64,000 bases of DNA from Enterobacteriaceae bacterium ESL0689 (GCA_029433525.1 JAQTIF010000001.1:434001-498000); one strand, 5' to 3'. Shown: positions 49,167-60,700, counted from the stretch's first letter. Notes: a model not told the origin generated them from the letters alone. Made by a program: numbers and translations.

Positions 49167-50297
49167 TCAGGAGAAATAGTCTGACAGCGCATTGATCACC
49201 GTGTGCTGGTCAGCAAATGACAGGTTATAAAACAGCGGCAGACGCAAAAGACGTTCACTCTCAGCGCTGGTAAAACGATCTTCACCATGAAACTGACCAA
49301 AATGCTTGCCTGCGGGGCTGCTGTGCAGTGGGATATAGTGGAATACCGCGATGATCTCCTGCTTGCTCAGCCAGGCGATCAACTTGCTGCGCTCTGCCAT
49401 GTCGCGGAGTCTGATATAAAACATATGCGCGTTGTGACTACAACCCACCGGAACCGCGGGAAGTTCGATATGCCCGGCCTGCGCCAGGGGTTGCAGCGCA
49501 TCATAATAGCGCTGCCATAACGCCTGTCGCTGCTGATTAATCTGCTCCGCCACTTCCAGTTGCGCCCATAAACAGGCCGCCTGCACATCAGACATCAGAT
49601 AGCTGGAGCCAATATCACGCCAGGTATATTTATCCACCACACCACGGAAAAAGTGACTGCGATCGGTGCCCTTCTCGCGGATAATTTCCGCACGCTCGAT
49701 CAGCTGGCTATCATTAATTAACACCGCGCCACCTTCACCCGCCGCAGTATAGTTTTTCGTTTCGTGAAAACTAAAGCAGCCGATATGGCCGATCGTCCCT
49801 AACGCCCGGCCTTTGTAAGTTGACATTACGCCCTGAGCCGCATCTTCGACCACCATCAGATGATAGCGTTTTGCCAGCGCCATGATGGTATCCATTTCAC
49901 AGGCGACACCGGCATAATGTACCGGCACAATCGCCCGGGTTCGGTCACTTATCGCCGCCTCGATCTGTGTTTCATCAATATTCATGGTGTCACGACGAAT
50001 ATCGACAAAAATAATTCTGGCCCCACGCAGAACAAAAGCGTTGGCAGTAGAGACGAAGGTGTAGCTCGGCATGATCACTTCGTCACCGGGCTGGATATCC
50101 AGTAATAATGCGGCCATCTCCAGTGCGGCAGTACCGGAGGGAGTCAGCAACGCCTTCGCCGTACCAAAATGCTGTTCTATCCATTGCTGACAGCGGCGGG
50201 TAAAAGCCCCGTCACCACATAGTTTGCCACTGCCAAGGGCCGATTGTATGTACTCAAGTTCGCTTCCCACCACTGGGGGCGCATTAAAGGGGATCAT
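49167..50297 (-). CDS. wecE: WecE, TDP-4-keto-6-deoxyglucose transaminase
   Basis: A PLP aminotransferase that makes TDP-Fuc4N for ECA. The second ATG (50297, MIPFNAPPVVGSELEY) is preferred for spacing and gives 376 residues. The PLP lysine is in FSFHETKNYTAAGEGGAV, the PLP Asp in VVEDAAQGVMST, and EVIMPSYTFVSTANAFVLRG is the sugar-aminotransferase signature. Its substrate is the product of the RffG/RmlB reaction, whose gene is absent from this operon. Confidence 0.96.
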   Translation of the reverse strand: MIPFNAPPVVGSELEYIQSALGSGKLCGDGAFTRRCQQWIEQHFGTAKALLTPSGTAALEMAALLLDIQPGDEVIMPSYTFVSTANAFVLRGARIIFVDIRRDTMNIDETQIEAAISDRTRAIVPVHYAGVACEMDTIMALAKRYHLMVVEDAAQGVMSTYKGRALGTIGHIGCFSFHETKNYTAAGEGGAVLINDSQLIERAEIIREKGTDRSHFFRGVVDKYTWRDIGSSYLMSDVQAACLWAQLEVAEQINQQRQALWQRYYDALQPLAQAGHIELPAVPVGCSHNAHMFYIRLRDMAERSKLIAWLSKQEIIAVFHYIPLHSSPAGKHFGQFHGEDRFTSAESERLLRLPLFYNLSFADQHTVINALSDYFS

Positions 50298-50301
50298 CAT
50301 A

Positions 50302-51003
50302 TCACCTGTATAACCAGTATGCGGTGTGCGCTATATTGGCACCGCTCATAATATAACGCTTAAGGGCAGCGGTATTCCCCATCTGAGTGGCAACCCGCAA
50401 CGCAGAAAATCCGTGATCATAAGCCCAGCGCTGGGCCGCTTGTATCAATTCTGCTCCGGCACCGCGTCCTGCTAACAGGCCAATGCGGGCTTGTGTCTCA
50501 TTATGCTGGCGCAGGGAGACAAAAGCACGGATATCACCATTGGCAGCACGAAAAATCAGGCACTGATCATCGAAGCGGCCCCGTACCGCGTTCTCAATCC
50601 ATTGGGCATAAAAACAACTGTCGGCATTCGCGGCGTACCACGGAGAACGGAAACGGCTATGAGTAAAAGCCTGTGCCGCCAGCTGGCGTAATCGTGGAAT
50701 ATCTGCCGATGTTGCCACTTCACCCCCTGCTGCGTTGGGGAGACCGACAGGCAACAGCAGATCAATTTCTCCCTCCACCAGCTGAAAGCCCCGTTGTTGT
50801 AGGGCCTCAATACGCGCCGTATCGCTGGCAGCTACTTTTGCCTGCACCCGCGCCCAGCCAGCCAGCGCTTGTGGGTTCAGCGGCGAGGCGTCATCGTCAA
50901 AGTGCAGAATAGCGCTATCAAGACCAAAAAAACGACTTTCCCATTCCAGAAATTCAAGACGGGCATGGAGCGGCTGGCAAGGTGCTGAATATAAATGCGT
51001 CAT
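50302..51003 (-). CDS. wecD: WecD, TDP-fucosamine N-acetyltransferase
   Basis: A GNAT acetyltransferase that makes TDP-Fuc4NAc. The start at 51003 ([18 protein letters not shown]) gives 233 residues (E. coli 224) and leaves 19 bases after wecC; the longer frame overlaps wecC. The acetyl-CoA motif is [19 protein letters not shown], and [18 protein letters not shown] with [19 protein letters not shown] is typical. In E. coli rffG and rffH lie between wecC and wecD. Here they do not. Confidence 0.93.
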   Translation of the reverse strand: MTHLYSAPCQPLHARLEFLEWESRFFGLDSAILHFDDDASPLNPQALAGWARVQAKVAASDTARIEALQQRGFQLVEGEIDLLLPVGLPNAAGGEVATSADIPRLRQLAAQAFTHSRFRSPWYAANADSCFYAQWIENAVRGRFDDQCLIFRAANGDIRAFVSLRQHNETQARIGLLAGRGAGAELIQAAQRWAYDHGFSALRVATQMGNTAALKRYIMSGANIAHTAYWLYR

Positions 51004-51022
51004 CGCAATAATAACGTCCCGC

Positions 51023-52285
51023 TCACTGCCAGATGCCTTTGCTATCGATAAGATAAGGGTGTGCCACACGCTCCCGGTCGATCATTTTAAAGGCGTGATG
51101 ATCCACTAACATCACCACGACATCAGCGCAGGCCAGCGCCTCATCGACCGTCACCAGCGAGCATAATCCTGCCAGCGCATGAGGCAACTGGTGAATGTTG
51201 GGCTCGACAACCAGTGTTTCACCGGGGTGCCAGCGGGCAATTTGCTGCACAATCTCCAGCGCCGGGCTTTCGCGCAAATCATCAATATCAGCTTTAAAAG
51301 CCAGGCCAAAACAGGCAATTTTCAGTTCATTAGCACGCTGGTTGCGGGCCGCAAGGCAATCTGCTACCCGCGCCTTGACCTGCTGAACAACCCACGTGGG
51401 TTTATGATCATTGATTTCACGAGCGGTACGGATTAGCCGTGCCTGTTGCGGGTTCTGTGCGACAATAAACCACGGATCAACAGCAATACAGTGGCCGCCG
51501 ACTCCCGGCCCGGGTTGCAGAATATTGACACGCGGATGACGGTTAGCCAGGCGGATCAATTGCCAGACGTTAATTCCCTGGCGGGCGCAAATCAGCGACA
51601 GTTCATTGGCAAAGGCGATATTCACGTCGCGAAAACTATTTTCTGTTAACTTACACATTTCCGCCGTGCGGCTGTCTGTCACCACACATTCACCCTGCAG
51701 AAAAATACGATAAAGCTCGCTGGCCCGCGCGGAACAGCGCGGTGTCATCCCACCAATTACCCGATCGTTTTTAATCAGTTCGACCATGATCTGACCGGGC
51801 AAGACCCGCTCAGGACAATAGGCAATATTAATATCAGCCGCTTCACCAGCCTGTTGTGGAAAGCGTAAATCCGGGCGCATTTCGGCCAGCCAGGCCGCCA
51901 TCTGCTCTGTCGCGCCTACCGGAGAGGTGGATTCCAGTATCACCAGCGCCCCTTTCTGCAATACCGGAGCAATTGATCTTGCCGCAGCTTCCACAAAGGA
52001 CATATCAGGCTCATGCTGATCTTTAAAAGGGGTGGGGACGGTGATCAGGTAAGCATCGGCAATCACAGGTTGCGTCGTGGCGCTGAAATATCCCTGTTCG
52101 ACCGCACTTTTAACAATGTTCGCCAGATCCGGCTCCACAATATGGATCTCACCACGGTTAATGGTCTCCATCACCTGTGGATTGGTATCCACACCCACCA
52201 CCCGTTTTTGTCGGGCAGCAAATGCTGCAGCGGTTGGCAAACCGATATATCCCAGTCCGATCACCGAAATGGTAGAAAAACTCAT
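51023..52285 (-). CDS. wecC: WecC, UDP-ManNAc dehydrogenase
   Basis: Oxidises UDP-N-acetylmannosamine to the uronic acid. 420 residues, as in E. coli. The NAD-binding motif is [16 protein letters not shown], the catalytic Cys is in [18 protein letters not shown], and the catalytic Lys is in [20 protein letters not shown]. The C-terminal substrate domain contains [20 protein letters not shown]. It overlaps wecB by four bases. Confidence 0.97.
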   Translation of the reverse strand: MSFSTISVIGLGYIGLPTAAAFAARQKRVVGVDTNPQVMETINRGEIHIVEPDLANIVKSAVEQGYFSATTQPVIADAYLITVPTPFKDQHEPDMSFVEAAARSIAPVLQKGALVILESTSPVGATEQMAAWLAEMRPDLRFPQQAGEAADINIAYCPERVLPGQIMVELIKNDRVIGGMTPRCSARASELYRIFLQGECVVTDSRTAEMCKLTENSFRDVNIAFANELSLICARQGINVWQLIRLANRHPRVNILQPGPGVGGHCIAVDPWFIVAQNPQQARLIRTAREINDHKPTWVVQQVKARVADCLAARNQRANELKIACFGLAFKADIDDLRESPALEIVQQIARWHPGETLVVEPNIHQLPHALAGLCSLVTVDEALACADVVVMLVDHHAFKMIDRERVAHPYLIDSKGIWQ

Positions 52286-53412
52286 AACATTACCTGATTA
52301 TTTTTAAGAGCTGACAAAATACGACAACATGCCTGTCCGTCACCATAAGGATTGTGCGCCCGACGCATAGCGTCACAGGCGCTATCATCCCTGAGCAGAT
52401 GCGTCACTTCATTCACAATACGCTGACTGTCGGTTCCCACCAGACGTACTGTCCCTGCGGCAACAGCTTCCGGGCGTTCAGTGATATCACGCATCACCAG
52501 CACCGGTTTCCCCAGCGACGGCGCTTCTTCCTGGATACCGCCGGAATCGGTGAGGATAAGCCACGCGTGATCCATTAACCAGACAAACGGCAGGTAGTCC
52601 TGCGGCTCAATCAAGATCACGTTATCGATGTGACTAAGAAGGCGGTTAACCGGCTCTCTGACATGGGGATTCAAATGCACCGGATAAACAATTTGTACCT
52701 CAGGATGGCTGGCCGCAATCCAGGCCAGCGCCTGACAGATTTTATCAAAACCCTGACCAAAGTTTTCCCGCCGGTGGCCCGTCACCAGAATCGTCTTTTT
52801 GTCCGTCATCATAAAGGGGTAACGCTGCATTAATTGATGGTGCAGCCCCTGATCACGCTGTATCCGGGTGCGCACCCAGAACAACGCATCAATACCGGTA
52901 TTGCCAGTGACGGTGATACGGCTGGCGGCAATATTTTCGCGTAACAGATTCTGCTGCGACGTTGGGGTCGGGGCAAAATGATAGGTCGCCAGATGTCCAG
53001 TCAGTATGCGATTTCCTTCCTCTGGCCACGGTGAGTACAGATTACCGGTTCGTAGCCCCGCCTCGATATGTCCTACTGCAATACGCTGGTAGAATGCGGC
53101 CAGACTCGCCGCAATCGTCGTGGTGGTATCGCCATGAACCAGCACCACATCGGGACGAAATGATTCCAGAACCGGCTTCAATCCTGCGAGGATACGACAG
53201 GTTATGGTGGTGAGATCCTGATCGGGCTGCATAATGTTGAGATCATAATCAGGCTCGATGGCAAATAACTTCAGCACTTGATCGAGCATCTCCCGATGTT
53301 GTGCCGTGACGCACACTTTCGCTTCAAACCCGCGATCTTGCGCCAGGGCATGCACCAGAGGCGCCATTTTGATGGCTTCGGGTCGGGTACCAAATATGGT
53401 TAATACTTTCAT
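52282..53412 (-). CDS. wecB: WecB, UDP-GlcNAc 2-epimerase
   Basis: A 376-residue non-hydrolysing epimerase that makes UDP-ManNAc from UDP-GlcNAc. GT-B fold with [17 protein letters not shown] at the N-terminus, [55 protein letters not shown] and [20 protein letters not shown], all catalytic or UDP-binding motifs. It lies directly after wzzE and overlaps wecC. Confidence 0.97.
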   Translation of the reverse strand: MKVLTIFGTRPEAIKMAPLVHALAQDRGFEAKVCVTAQHREMLDQVLKLFAIEPDYDLNIMQPDQDLTTITCRILAGLKPVLESFRPDVVLVHGDTTTTIAASLAAFYQRIAVGHIEAGLRTGNLYSPWPEEGNRILTGHLATYHFAPTPTSQQNLLRENIAASRITVTGNTGIDALFWVRTRIQRDQGLHHQLMQRYPFMMTDKKTILVTGHRRENFGQGFDKICQALAWIAASHPEVQIVYPVHLNPHVREPVNRLLSHIDNVILIEPQDYLPFVWLMDHAWLILTDSGGIQEEAPSLGKPVLVMRDITERPEAVAAGTVRLVGTDSQRIVNEVTHLLRDDSACDAMRRAHNPYGDGQACCRILSALKNNQVML

Positions 53413-54495
53413 TTATTCACTGAACCGACGACGTGACAAAGCAACTCCTGCGCCAATGAACCCACCGACAATCCCCCACATTACCATCAGAAAAAGTCGC
53501 CGTGGACTATCACGTTTTATGGGCTCTTCCGGGGTACGCAAATAGCGATATGTCTGAAAACGGGGATCTAATACCGGCCCGGCAGTAAGCGTATTCAGTA
53601 TCGCCCGGTCCTGCTCATAATCAGCACTGTACTCTGGCCCCACAGCCTGCAGGCTCTCCAGTTGGGCCTGTAGCATCGACTGACCTAATAAAAACAGCTC
53701 AGCATCCGGTAATTGCCCAAGTGGGATCTCTGCAATATCACGCGAAATATTGTGCTGCTGGGCAATTTTCAGCGCCTGTTCAACGCGCTTTGTCCGACGG
53801 CTGAAGATTTCGTATGCCACTTCTTGCTGGCGTTTCACCTGGGCGCTCATTTGTACCGTATGCACACCCCAGGCTTCCCTGAGCTCATCATTAAGATGCC
53901 TGGCTGCCCGCTGGCTGGCGAAAGCCACGTACTGACGGAGTAAATTATTGGCGTCGGCTGCCGTTTCGGCGATCAGTTTGACACTATCCTGGGTGTGTTT
54001 AACGCTATCGCCCGCAATAAACTGGATATCGCTAATCAGTTCATCGAGTAATACCGCGTCAGCATGTGCATTACCCGAGCGACGCTGTTTGTAATAGTCT
54101 GTCTGCATCCAGAAATCGCGGCGGCTATCCCAGGATCGCTGCTGCATGATAAATTCGTTATAGACTTCATCCATCACCGAAGGGCTGTCTACCGCTGGGC
54201 TATTTTTTTTGCCATCCAGATCGCGTAAAAATTGCTGTTGCGCATAGTAACTGCCCAGCATGTTCATGGTGGGCCGATCGGTGATCGCCATTGCGCTCCA
54301 TTGCTGACGGGCAAAGAAAGCATAAATCAGCACAATGAGTGCAAATAGTAGCGCCATGCTGATTATCCAGATTTTTCCCGCCCATAAGGTGCGAAACAGT
54401 CCGCGAATATCAAGTTCGTTTTCAATGTTCACTGCACATACTCCCGGTAATGGGGGGATAGTTGTCTTCCCGATCCTACTTGACTCATTTTGCAT
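53413..54495 (-). CDS. wzzE: WzzE, ECA chain-length regulator
   Basis: A 360-residue polysaccharide co-polymerase. It has two membrane helices, one near the N-terminus (IWIISMALLFALIVLIYAF) and one at the C-terminus (LFLMVMWGIVGGFIGAGVA with the preceding Pro-rich EEPIKRDSPRR), with a coiled-coil periplasmic domain between. The ATG at 54495 overlaps the wecA end by 11 bases. The N-terminal extension before ENELDIRGLFRTLWAGK is longer than in E. coli, so a start further in is possible. Confidence 0.92.
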   Translation of the reverse strand: MQNESSRIGKTTIPPLPGVCAVNIENELDIRGLFRTLWAGKIWIISMALLFALIVLIYAFFARQQWSAMAITDRPTMNMLGSYYAQQQFLRDLDGKKNSPAVDSPSVMDEVYNEFIMQQRSWDSRRDFWMQTDYYKQRRSGNAHADAVLLDELISDIQFIAGDSVKHTQDSVKLIAETAADANNLLRQYVAFASQRAARHLNDELREAWGVHTVQMSAQVKRQQEVAYEIFSRRTKRVEQALKIAQQHNISRDIAEIPLGQLPDAELFLLGQSMLQAQLESLQAVGPEYSADYEQDRAILNTLTAGPVLDPRFQTYRYLRTPEEPIKRDSPRRLFLMVMWGIVGGFIGAGVALSRRRFSE

Positions 54496-55579
54496 TATTG
54501 CCACTATAGCGCCGCATCCTGCGTTTGAAATGCTTAATCCGCCGCGCTATTTTCCAGGCACGTTTGATACAGTAACCATAAAGGGAAAAAGATAACAAAA
54601 AGAGAATGAACATCACCCATTCAGGTATCGCGTAGATGTATTCTGCGACGATGCCCACCGCCGCCAGCAATGCTGCCATCAGTGTGATCAGAACAAACGT
54701 TTGTCTGGCCGTGAAGCCGGCACGCATAATCAAATGGTGTATATGTTGACGATCCGGTGAGAACGGGCTCATCCCTTTACGCAGGCGACGATACATAATC
54801 GCCACCATATCCATCAAAGGGATAGCAATCACCCATAGTGCTGTTACCGGATTCATGGCGCGCATTTTTCCCTGCGTCGTCTCCAGAAGAAGCCAGATGA
54901 TAGTAAAACCGAGCATGGTACTGCCAGCATCGCCCATGAAAACTTTGTAACGCTGCCCCAGCACACCAAGATTAAACAAAATATAGGGCAGCGTGGCGGC
55001 GATCATCGCAAAACACCACATTGCCAGACTGTACTGACCCTTAAGAGATAGAATGATGCCGATCGCGGCAAAACAGACTGACGATACCCCACCCAGCAGG
55101 CCATCAATACCATCGATCATATTAAATGCGTTGATCGCCGCCCAGACCGCAAAAAGGGTAAGGAAGAAACCAAACGGGCCCAGTACGAGTTCCCAGGGGC
55201 CTAAGATACAGCCCAGGCTGCTTAAATAGAGATTGCCCGCGGTCATCATAATAATGGCAATGACCGCCTGGATAACCGCACGAATTTTGACGCTAAGATC
55301 AAATCGGTCATCCAGTGCGCCCACCAGGACAAGAATACCGGCACAGATCAGATATAACGTTGCATGAGGGATATAGGCATTGCTAATAATAGCGTTAAAA
55401 CAGATGCCTGCGTAAATTGAGATCCCCCCGACCAGCGGAACCAGACCATGATGCCGTTTTCGATAGTTAGGCTTATCCACTAACCCAATTTTGATTGCCA
55501 CTTTCCTGATGACAAGAAGAAAAAGGGTGGTGAACAAAAAAATACTGATTAATTCAATAATAGCAGTGGATAAATTCAC
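54485..55579 (-). CDS. wecA: WecA, UDP-GlcNAc:undecaprenyl-phosphate GlcNAc-1-P transferase
   Basis: Starts ECA (and often O-antigen) synthesis by making Und-PP-GlcNAc. 364 residues, GTG start, about eleven helices. Catalytic motifs of the family are present: GALDDRFDLSVKIRA (DDxxD), NAFNMIDGIDGLLGG, FMGDAGSTMLGF and the cytoplasmic HIHH loop DRQHIHHLIMRAGFT. It is first in the wec operon, downstream of rho and its terminator. Confidence 0.96.
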   Translation of the reverse strand: MNLSTAIIELISIFLFTTLFLLVIRKVAIKIGLVDKPNYRKRHHGLVPLVGGISIYAGICFNAIISNAYIPHATLYLICAGILVLVGALDDRFDLSVKIRAVIQAVIAIIMMTAGNLYLSSLGCILGPWELVLGPFGFFLTLFAVWAAINAFNMIDGIDGLLGGVSSVCFAAIGIILSLKGQYSLAMWCFAMIAATLPYILFNLGVLGQRYKVFMGDAGSTMLGFTIIWLLLETTQGKMRAMNPVTALWVIAIPLMDMVAIMYRRLRKGMSPFSPDRQHIHHLIMRAGFTARQTFVLITLMAALLAAVGIVAEYIYAIPEWVMFILFLLSFSLYGYCIKRAWKIARRIKHFKRRMRRYSGNNAK

Positions 55580-55712
55580 AGCGCATACGCTCTCAGCATA
55601 GTTAATCCCTGGGAGTATAACGATGATACGTCAACTCCTGAAGGCGTAAAGCAGAACCTGACAAATCGACTACAGGATACCCGATTCTATCCCTTCTTTT
55701 GAGATAGGCCAT

Positions 55713-55746
55713 CACCAAAATAAAACGCCACGCAGTTGCGTGGCGT
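55713..55746 (-). terminator. Rho-independent terminator of rho
   Basis: ACGCCACGC pairs with GCGTGGCGT around a 4-base loop and on the minus strand is followed by TTTTATTTT. It begins 17 bases past the rho stop and separates rho from wecA. Confidence 0.9.
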
Positions 55747-55762
55747 CGCTGACGGGGTTGGC

Positions 55763-57022
55763 TTACGATCGTTTCATCATATCAAAGAAATCATCATTCG
55801 TTTTGGTCATCGCCAGTTTATTGATCAGGAACTCCATCGCGTCAATTTCACCCATCGGGTGGATAATTTTACGCAAGATCCACATTTTCTGTAATTCTTC
55901 CTGCGTGGTTAACAGCTCTTCTTTACGAGTACCAGAACGGTTGTAATCGATGGCCGGGAAGACACGTTTTTCGGCAATTTTACGTGAAAGATGTAATTCC
56001 ATATTCCCCGTGCCTTTAAACTCTTCATAAATCACTTCGTCCATCTTCGAACCGGTATCAATCAGCGCGGTCGCGATAATCGTCAGACTGCCGCCTTCTT
56101 CTACATTACGTGCCGCCCCAAAGAAACGCTTCGGACGATGCAGGGCATTGGCATCGACCCCGCCGGTCAATACTTTACCGGAAGCCGGAACCACGGTGTT
56201 GTAAGCACGCGCCAGGCGGGTAATGGAGTCGAGCAGGATAATGACATCTTTTTTGTGCTCGACCAGCCGTTTCGCTTTCTCGATAACCATCTCGGCAACC
56301 TGAACATGGCGCGAGGCGGGCTCATCAAAAGTAGACGCTACCACTTCACCTTTGACCAGACGCTGCATCTCGGTGACTTCTTCCGGACGTTCGTCAATGA
56401 GCAGCACCATCAGGACACAGTCAGGGTGATTATACGCAATGCTCTGGGCAATATTTTGCAGCAGCATTGTTTTACCGGCTTTCGGTGGCGCAACAATCAA
56501 ACCACGCTGGCCACGACCAATCGGCGAGGCTAAATCCAGTACCCGGGCGGTTAAGTCCTCAGTAGAGCCGTTACCGCGTTCCATACGCAACCGTGAGTTG
56601 GCGTGTAGCGGTGTTAAGTTCTCAAATAAGATCTTATTGCGCGCATTTTCTGGCTTATCGAAATTCACTTCGTTGACTTTCAACAGCGCAAAATAGCGTT
56701 CACCCTCTTTAGGAGGTCGGATTTTTCCGGAAATCGTATCACCGGTGCGGAGGTTAAAACGGCGGATTTGACTGGGAGAGACATAGATATCATCAGGGCC
56801 GGCAAGGTAAGAGCTGTCTGCGGAGCGGAGGAAACCAAACCCATCCTGCAGTATCTCCAGCACACCATCGCCGAAAATATCTTCGCCACTCTTCGCATGC
56901 TGTTTGAGGATCGCGAAGATAATATCCTGTTTACGCATACGGGCCAGGTTTTCCAGCCCCATATTTTCGCCGAGAGTAATCAGTTCAGAAACCGGCGTAT
57001 TCTTTAATTCGGTAAGATTCAT
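55763..57022 (-). CDS. rho: Rho, transcription termination factor
   Basis: A hexameric RNA-dependent ATPase. The start [20 protein letters not shown] gives 419 residues, identical in length to E. coli; a longer open frame runs through the leader. The primary RNA-binding domain has [20 protein letters not shown], Walker A is [14 protein letters not shown], the Walker B region [16 protein letters not shown], the Q loop [16 protein letters not shown] and the secondary-site loop [15 protein letters not shown]. It is autoregulated through its leader in E. coli, and rhoL is present here. Confidence 0.98.
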   Translation of the reverse strand: MNLTELKNTPVSELITLGENMGLENLARMRKQDIIFAILKQHAKSGEDIFGDGVLEILQDGFGFLRSADSSYLAGPDDIYVSPSQIRRFNLRTGDTISGKIRPPKEGERYFALLKVNEVNFDKPENARNKILFENLTPLHANSRLRMERGNGSTEDLTARVLDLASPIGRGQRGLIVAPPKAGKTMLLQNIAQSIAYNHPDCVLMVLLIDERPEEVTEMQRLVKGEVVASTFDEPASRHVQVAEMVIEKAKRLVEHKKDVIILLDSITRLARAYNTVVPASGKVLTGGVDANALHRPKRFFGAARNVEEGGSLTIIATALIDTGSKMDEVIYEEFKGTGNMELHLSRKIAEKRVFPAIDYNRSGTRKEELLTTQEELQKMWILRKIIHPMGEIDAMEFLINKLAMTKTNDDFFDMMKRS

Positions 57023-57115
57023 AATGATGTGGGTTCTTAAACTCGGGGTAGAACTCGAACTTAATGTTGTGAATGGTATGGCAGAAATATCCATGCCTGT
57101 TAATTTATATGGCTT

Positions 57116-57214
57116 TCATCTCGTGCCTGTACGTTGCCTGGTCACAGGAAAGAACGCAGTGCTGAAACGACAAAACGGAAGAGTGATAAGCCCGGAATAT
57201 CTAGCCTCTCGCAT
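57116..57214 (-). CDS. rhoL: RhoL, rho operon leader peptide
   Basis: A 32-codon frame about 94 bases ahead of rho reads MREARYSGLITLPFCRFSTA and then FFPVTRQRTGTR. It aligns with E. coli RhoL (33 residues) through the CRFS-x-A and PVTRQR blocks. The leader takes part in the Rho-dependent attenuation that autoregulates rho. The position and the conserved blocks make it more than a chance ORF. Confidence 0.8.
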   Translation of the reverse strand: MREARYSGLITLPFCRFSTAFFPVTRQRTGTR

Positions 57215-57364
57215 GTTCTTTTCGGGAAGCTTCGGGTACAACCAGATTCAAAACAATAGATATGTTTAAAATAGAGCCAGCCATTAAATTAGCACGACTA
57301 CACACTGACGTCCAGAGTTCCGCTAAAAATAGCAGAACACTGGAAAATCAGAATAACAAACAGC

Positions 57365-57694
57365 TTACGCCAGGCTGGCATCAAGAAAGTCTTTGAGCTG
57401 CCCTTTAGACAGCGCACCCACTTTCGTCGCCACCACTTCGCCGTTTTTAAACAGCAGCAGTGTAGGAATGCCGCGAATGCCATACTTCGGCGCAGTCGCT
57501 GGATTCTGATCGATATTCAGTTTCGCAATGGTGAGTTTGCCTTGATACTCTTCAGCGATCTCATCCAGAATCGGGGCGATCATTTTGCACGGACCACACC
57601 ACTCTGCCCAGAAATCAACAAGGATGAGTCCGTCAGCTTTGAGTACGTCGGTGCCAAAACTATCGTCAGTCAGGTGAATAATTTTATCGCTCAT
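57365..57694 (-). CDS. trxA: TrxA, thioredoxin 1
   Basis: A 109-residue thioredoxin, the main cytoplasmic protein disulfide reductant for ribonucleotide reductase, PAPS reductase and others. The redox site is [20 protein letters not shown] and the cis-proline loop [15 protein letters not shown]. The start [20 protein letters not shown] is nearly identical to E. coli; the longer frame is not conserved. It lies ahead of rhoL-rho and divergent from rhlB. Confidence 0.98.
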   Translation of the reverse strand: MSDKIIHLTDDSFGTDVLKADGLILVDFWAEWCGPCKMIAPILDEIAEEYQGKLTIAKLNIDQNPATAPKYGIRGIPTLLLFKNGEVVATKVGALSKGQLKDFLDASLA

Positions 57695-57946
57695 ATTTAA
57701 CTCCACAGGAATAGGCCTGGTGTGCGGGTGTCGAGCCATCAATGACACGCCGATATTTCACACACGCTATTTTTCAGAATGCATCCTTCAGTGCAACGAC
57801 GCACGCAGTCGTCTAAACTTTCGTCAATTCATCCGTTTATCACGGATGCATTCGACATCATTTTGCGTATTCGCCAGCGAAAGGTTAACGTTATTTCACC
57901 GGATACGCTTTCTTAATGCAACATTAAGCTGATATTCTACCACACT

Positions 57947-59212
57947 ATGAGCAAAACACATTTAATACAACAGAAGTTTTCCGACTTCGCCCTGCATCCG
58001 GCAGTGATAGAAACCCTTGAAAAACAAGGGTTTCATCATTGCACGCCCATTCAGGCGCTGGCGCTTCCATTAACACTGGAAGGTCGCGACGTTGCCGGGC
58101 AGGCGCAAACAGGAACCGGCAAAACGCTGGCGTTTCTGACGTCGACGTTTCATTATCTTCTTTCTCATCCGGCCGGCACAGATCGCCAGGTCAACCAGCC
58201 GCGTGCGCTGATTATGGCGCCGACACGCGAACTGGCGGTGCAGATCCATGCGGATGCTGAGCCACTGGCGCAGGCGACCGGGCTGACCCTGGGTCTGGCT
58301 TATGGCGGTGATGGCTATGATAAACAGCTAAAAGTGCTGGAAAGTGGCGTCGATATTCTGATTGGCACCACGGGCCGTATTATCGATTACACGAAACAAA
58401 ATTACATTAACCTTAGCGCGATTCAGGTGGTCGTGCTGGATGAAGCGGATCGCATGTACGATCTCGGCTTTATTAAAGATATTCGCTGGCTATTTCGTCG
58501 CATGCCACCGGCTAATCAGCGTCTCAATATGTTGTTCTCGGCGACACTCTCCTATCGGGTTCGTGAACTGGCGTTTGAACAGATGAACAACGCGCAATAC
58601 ATTGAAGTCGAACCTGAGCAGAAAACAGGTCATCGCATTAAAGAAGAGTTGTTTTACCCTTCTAACGAAGAAAAAATGCGTCTGTTGCAAACGCTGCTGG
58701 AAGAAGAGTGGCCAGAGCGTGCCATTATCTTTGCCAATACCCGGCATCGTTGTGAAGATATCTGGGGACATCTTGCGGCCGATGGCCATCGTGTCGGGTT
58801 GTTAACCGGCGATGTTGCGCAGAAAAAACGTCTGCGTATTCTCGAACAATTCGCCCGTGGTGATATCGATATTCTGGTGGCGACTGACGTTGCCGCACGC
58901 GGTTTGCATATTCCGCAAGTCACCCACGTCTTTAATTACGACTTACCTGATGACTGCGAAGATTATGTACACCGTATTGGCCGTACCGGTCGCGCGGGTG
59001 CCAGTGGTAGCTCAATCAGCCTGGCCTGTGAAGAGTATGCGCTGAACCTGCCCGCGATTGAGGCTTATATCGGTCATCCTGTTCCGGTCAGTAAATATAA
59101 CCCGGATGCGCTGTTAAGCGACTTGCCGAAACCATTACGGCTGACACGTTCACGCCCGGGTAATGGTCCTCGCCGTAATGGGACACCGCGTAACCGTCGT
59201 CGCCCAGGCTAG
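57947..59212 (+). CDS. rhlB: RhlB, DEAD-box RNA helicase of the degradosome
   Basis: A 421-residue RNA helicase that unwinds RNA for PNPase on the RNase E scaffold. Q motif [20 protein letters not shown], motif [12 protein letters not shown], Ia [51 protein letters not shown] and [12 protein letters not shown] are intact. The basic C-terminus [16 protein letters not shown] is typical. Three bases separate it from gppA. Confidence 0.97.
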   Translation: MSKTHLIQQKFSDFALHPAVIETLEKQGFHHCTPIQALALPLTLEGRDVAGQAQTGTGKTLAFLTSTFHYLLSHPAGTDRQVNQPRALIMAPTRELAVQIHADAEPLAQATGLTLGLAYGGDGYDKQLKVLESGVDILIGTTGRIIDYTKQNYINLSAIQVVVLDEADRMYDLGFIKDIRWLFRRMPPANQRLNMLFSATLSYRVRELAFEQMNNAQYIEVEPEQKTGHRIKEELFYPSNEEKMRLLQTLLEEEWPERAIIFANTRHRCEDIWGHLAADGHRVGLLTGDVAQKKRLRILEQFARGDIDILVATDVAARGLHIPQVTHVFNYDLPDDCEDYVHRIGRTGRAGASGSSISLACEEYALNLPAIEAYIGHPVPVSKYNPDALLSDLPKPLRLTRSRPGNGPRRNGTPRNRRRPG

Positions 59213-59215
59213 CCT

Positions 59216-60700
59216 ATGCCCCACGCTGCCTCGCTGTATGCCGCCATCGACCTGGGTTCCAGTCGCTTTCATATGTTGGTGGTGCGCGAGGTGGCAGGTA
59301 GTATTCAGGTACGCTATCGCATTAAGCGTAAAGTTCACCTTGCTGCCGGACTCAACCAGGATAACCAGCTGTCCACTGCCGCGATGGAGCGTGGCTGGCA
59401 GTGTCTTCGCTTGTTTGCCGAATGTTTGCAGGATATTCCGCCAGCACATATCCGTGTGGTCGCGACAGCTACCTTACGGCTGGCGGTGAATGCCAGCCAG
59501 TTTCTGACAACCGCGCAGGATATCCTGCAATTTCCGGTGCAGGTGATCAGTGGTGAGGAAGAAGCACGTCTGATATATCAGGGAATGGTCTGTACCACCA
59601 GCGGAGAAAAACAACGGCTGGTTGTGGATATTGGCGGCGCTAGCACGGAGCTGGTAACCGGTACTGGCGCACAGGCCACGTCGCTATTCAGCCTGTCGAT
59701 GGGTTGTATCACCTGGCTGAATCGCTACTTTGCGAATCATCGCCTGAGCGCGGAAAATTTCACCTGTGCTGAACAGGCGGCCTGCGCGGTTTTATCGCCA
59801 GTGGTTGCGGCTCTCACTCACCATCACTGGGAGACCTGTGTCGGGGCATCGGGTATCCTGCAGACGTTACAGGCAATCATGCTGGCACAAGGCATGGATG
59901 AACGTATCACACTGGCTAAATTGCAGCAGATCAAACAGCTGGTCATTCAGTGTCGCACCCTGGATAAGCTCAAAATTACCGGTCTGAGCGCGGATCGCAC
60001 TGGCGCTTTTCCTGGCGGACTGGCGATTCTGATCGCCCTCTTCACTCAGCTTCCCGTTCAGGACATCACTCTCGCGGGCGGAGCATTACGCGAAGGACTG
60101 ATTTATAGCATGCTGCCGCCCGCTGTCGATGCGGATATCCGTCATCGTACCCTGCGCAATATCCAGCAACGTTTTATGATTGATATCGCCCAGGCGGAGC
60201 GGGTCACAGATCTGGCCATTGCGCTGAACAATCAGCTAAAAGGTCCGTGGATGCTGGAGTCGCTGAGTCGTGATTTACTCCTTTGTGCCTGTGCTCTGCA
60301 TGAAATTGGCCTCAGTATTGGCTTCCATCATGCGCCACAACATGCGGCTTATTTACTGAGTCACCTCGATATGCCGGGTTTTACTCCGGCACAGAAAAAT
60401 CTGCTGGCGACTTTACTGCTGAACCAGACTAATTCTGTCGATATTTCATCACTGCACCAGCAAAATGCCGTGGCATCACCGGTGGCGGAACACCTGTGTC
60501 GGCTGCTACGCCTCGCCATTCTGTTCGCCAGTGGAGGGCATGATGATCAGTTACCTGCCATCACCCTGATAACTCAGGGTGAAAAAATGCGACTGACACT
60601 GCCGTCAGGCTGGCTGGAGAGTCATCCACTGAGCCGGGAACGGGTGGCCCAGGAGTGCCAGTGGCAGGGTGACGTCCACTGGACACTGATGATCGTTTAA
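59216..60700 (+). CDS. gppA: GppA, pppGpp 5'-phosphohydrolase / exopolyphosphatase
   Basis: A 494-residue Ppx/GppA phosphatase that converts pppGpp to ppGpp and degrades polyphosphate. The actin-like fold motifs are visible: [50 protein letters not shown] and [16 protein letters not shown]. The C-terminal HD-like part has [20 protein letters not shown]. It lies directly downstream of rhlB and converges on rep with an 8-base gap. Confidence 0.96.
   Translation: MPHAASLYAAIDLGSSRFHMLVVREVAGSIQVRYRIKRKVHLAAGLNQDNQLSTAAMERGWQCLRLFAECLQDIPPAHIRVVATATLRLAVNASQFLTTAQDILQFPVQVISGEEEARLIYQGMVCTTSGEKQRLVVDIGGASTELVTGTGAQATSLFSLSMGCITWLNRYFANHRLSAENFTCAEQAACAVLSPVVAALTHHHWETCVGASGILQTLQAIMLAQGMDERITLAKLQQIKQLVIQCRTLDKLKITGLSADRTGAFPGGLAILIALFTQLPVQDITLAGGALREGLIYSMLPPAVDADIRHRTLRNIQQRFMIDIAQAERVTDLAIALNNQLKGPWMLESLSRDLLLCACALHEIGLSIGFHHAPQHAAYLLSHLDMPGFTPAQKNLLATLLLNQTNSVDISSLHQQNAVASPVAEHLCRLLRLAILFASGGHDDQLPAITLITQGEKMRLTLPSGWLESHPLSRERVAQECQWQGDVHWTLMIV

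Noticed and set aside
50991-51069. Longer WecD starting inside wecC
   Set aside because: The added residues are an out-of-frame reading of wecC. The ATG at 51003 fits the family length and spacing.
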